DNA from: Candidatus Cloacimonadota bacterium
Lineage (GTDB): Bacteria; Cloacimonadota; Cloacimonadia; Cloacimonadales; TCS61
Direction of reading: 5' to 3'
DNA: 64,000 nt
Assembly (NCBI GenBank): GCA_030445745.1
Contig: JASUTE010000002.1
Span: forward strand, 143,655 to 207,654
Below, one piece after another: positions 63,781-64,000 of this stretch (position 1 is the first letter of the stretch; each line of letters begins with the position of its first letter). Under the pieces are notes generated by a model. The model saw only the letters and a program-made list of their open reading frames with translations, made no database searches and had not been told where the DNA came from. The translations under genes and the position numbers were made by a program.

Positions 63781-64000
63781 TGTATTAATTTTTGGCAGAT
63801 GTAATGGTAAATTTTCTAAAAATTTACAAGAATAAATGAGAAAATTGCAGAGACCAGCATAAAGCCAGAAATTTCTCATAAATTTCTGAAACGGATAATC
63901 CTGGCGGAGAGCCAGGGATTGCTGATTCGAAGAAATGCTATTTCTTCTCATTACAGCGCTACTTCGCAGCTAATTTTGCTAGCAAAATTAGATTCCTGCT
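63781..64000. repeat. gene-free end of window with palindromes
   Basis: I see no gene. At 63970-63991 there is a perfect 22-base palindrome whose half is CTAATTTTGCT. At 63900-63916 CCTGGC-GGAGA-GCCAGG can form a hairpin. The short ORF 63712-63951 on the minus strand is not convincing. The palindrome could be an element end, a regulatory site or a terminator lacking its T-run. Confidence 0.4.

Noticed and set aside
63712-63951. 79-residue minus-strand ORF at the window end
   Set aside because: It overlaps a terminator, has low-complexity composition and shows no domain.

Overview
The window looks like chromosomal DNA from a low-GC, Gram-negative, rod-shaped anaerobe, most plausibly of the candidate phylum Cloacimonadota (WWE1) or a close FCB-group relative. 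That is an inference from gene content: a PorX-type response regulator, cell-surface proteins ending in type IX-like sorting domains (PNPFNP...GxYF...K), a TonB-dependent receptor, a GWxTD protein, a rod-shape operon and urocanate hydratase. No rRNA is present to settle it. Gene density is high, most genes sit in tight same-strand runs with short overlaps, and I see no complete insertion sequence, prophage or CRISPR array.

Layout. 0-5.3 kb (+): the 3' end of rlmH, a small membrane protein, a large gingipain-like C25 peptidase with a sorting domain, cytidine deaminase and thioredoxin reductase. 5.3-11.6 kb (-): a rod-shape operon mreB-mreC-(CofE-like)-mreD-mrdA-rodA-small ORF. 11.7-21.4 kb (+): htpG behind a CIRCE operator, then threonine aldolase, macrodomain, HAD and MnmC-like genes, ruvB, two unknown genes and hutU. 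21.4-22.1 kb: a gene-poor gap with a decayed ORF. 22.1-27.3 kb (-): tsaE, porX, an unknown gene, panB, queH and acyl-CoA dehydrogenase. 27.5-37.8 kb: nfo (+), priA (-) divergent from yraN (+), then GWxTD, dnaE, nitroreductase and a DUF6588-like outer-membrane protein (-). 37.9-42.4 kb (+): coaBC, SDR, DUF3108, queA, birA. 42.4-49.2 kb: a thiamine-uptake region, with a TonB receptor (-) under a TPP riboswitch, two unknown envelope genes and the ykoE-ykoD-ykoC ECF transporter (+). 49.2-49.5 kb (-): tRNA-Gly, tRNA-Cys, tRNA-Leu. 49.5-51.7 kb (-): AMMECR1, a cNMP-binding/FHA protein and a MEMO protein. 51.8-54.2 kb (+): a PdxA-methyltransferase fusion and rnhB. 54.2-54.9 kb (-): a lipoprotein. 55.0-63.7 kb (+): a 1,380-residue Ser/Thr kinase-TPR-GAF-sigma54-activator protein, a consensus sigma-54 promoter, and two secreted multidomain proteins with sorting domains.

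How the genes work together. Three themes stand out. (1) Cell-surface secretion: PorX, the C25 peptidase and two further sorting-domain proteins point to a type IX-like system. The last two genes lie behind a perfect -24/-12 sigma-54 site directly downstream of a fused kinase/enhancer-binding protein, suggesting a self-contained signalling-to-surface-protein module. (2) Thiamine scavenging: an outer-membrane receptor with a riboswitch whose terminator and antiterminator can be read in the sequence, next to a YkoEDC inner-membrane transporter. (3) Several fusions or insertions of unknown meaning: a CofE-family protein inside the mre operon, PdxA joined to a methyltransferase, and a cNMP/FHA sensor between AMMECR1 and MEMO. 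All starts, terminators and operators were read by eye. No searches or folding calculations were run.
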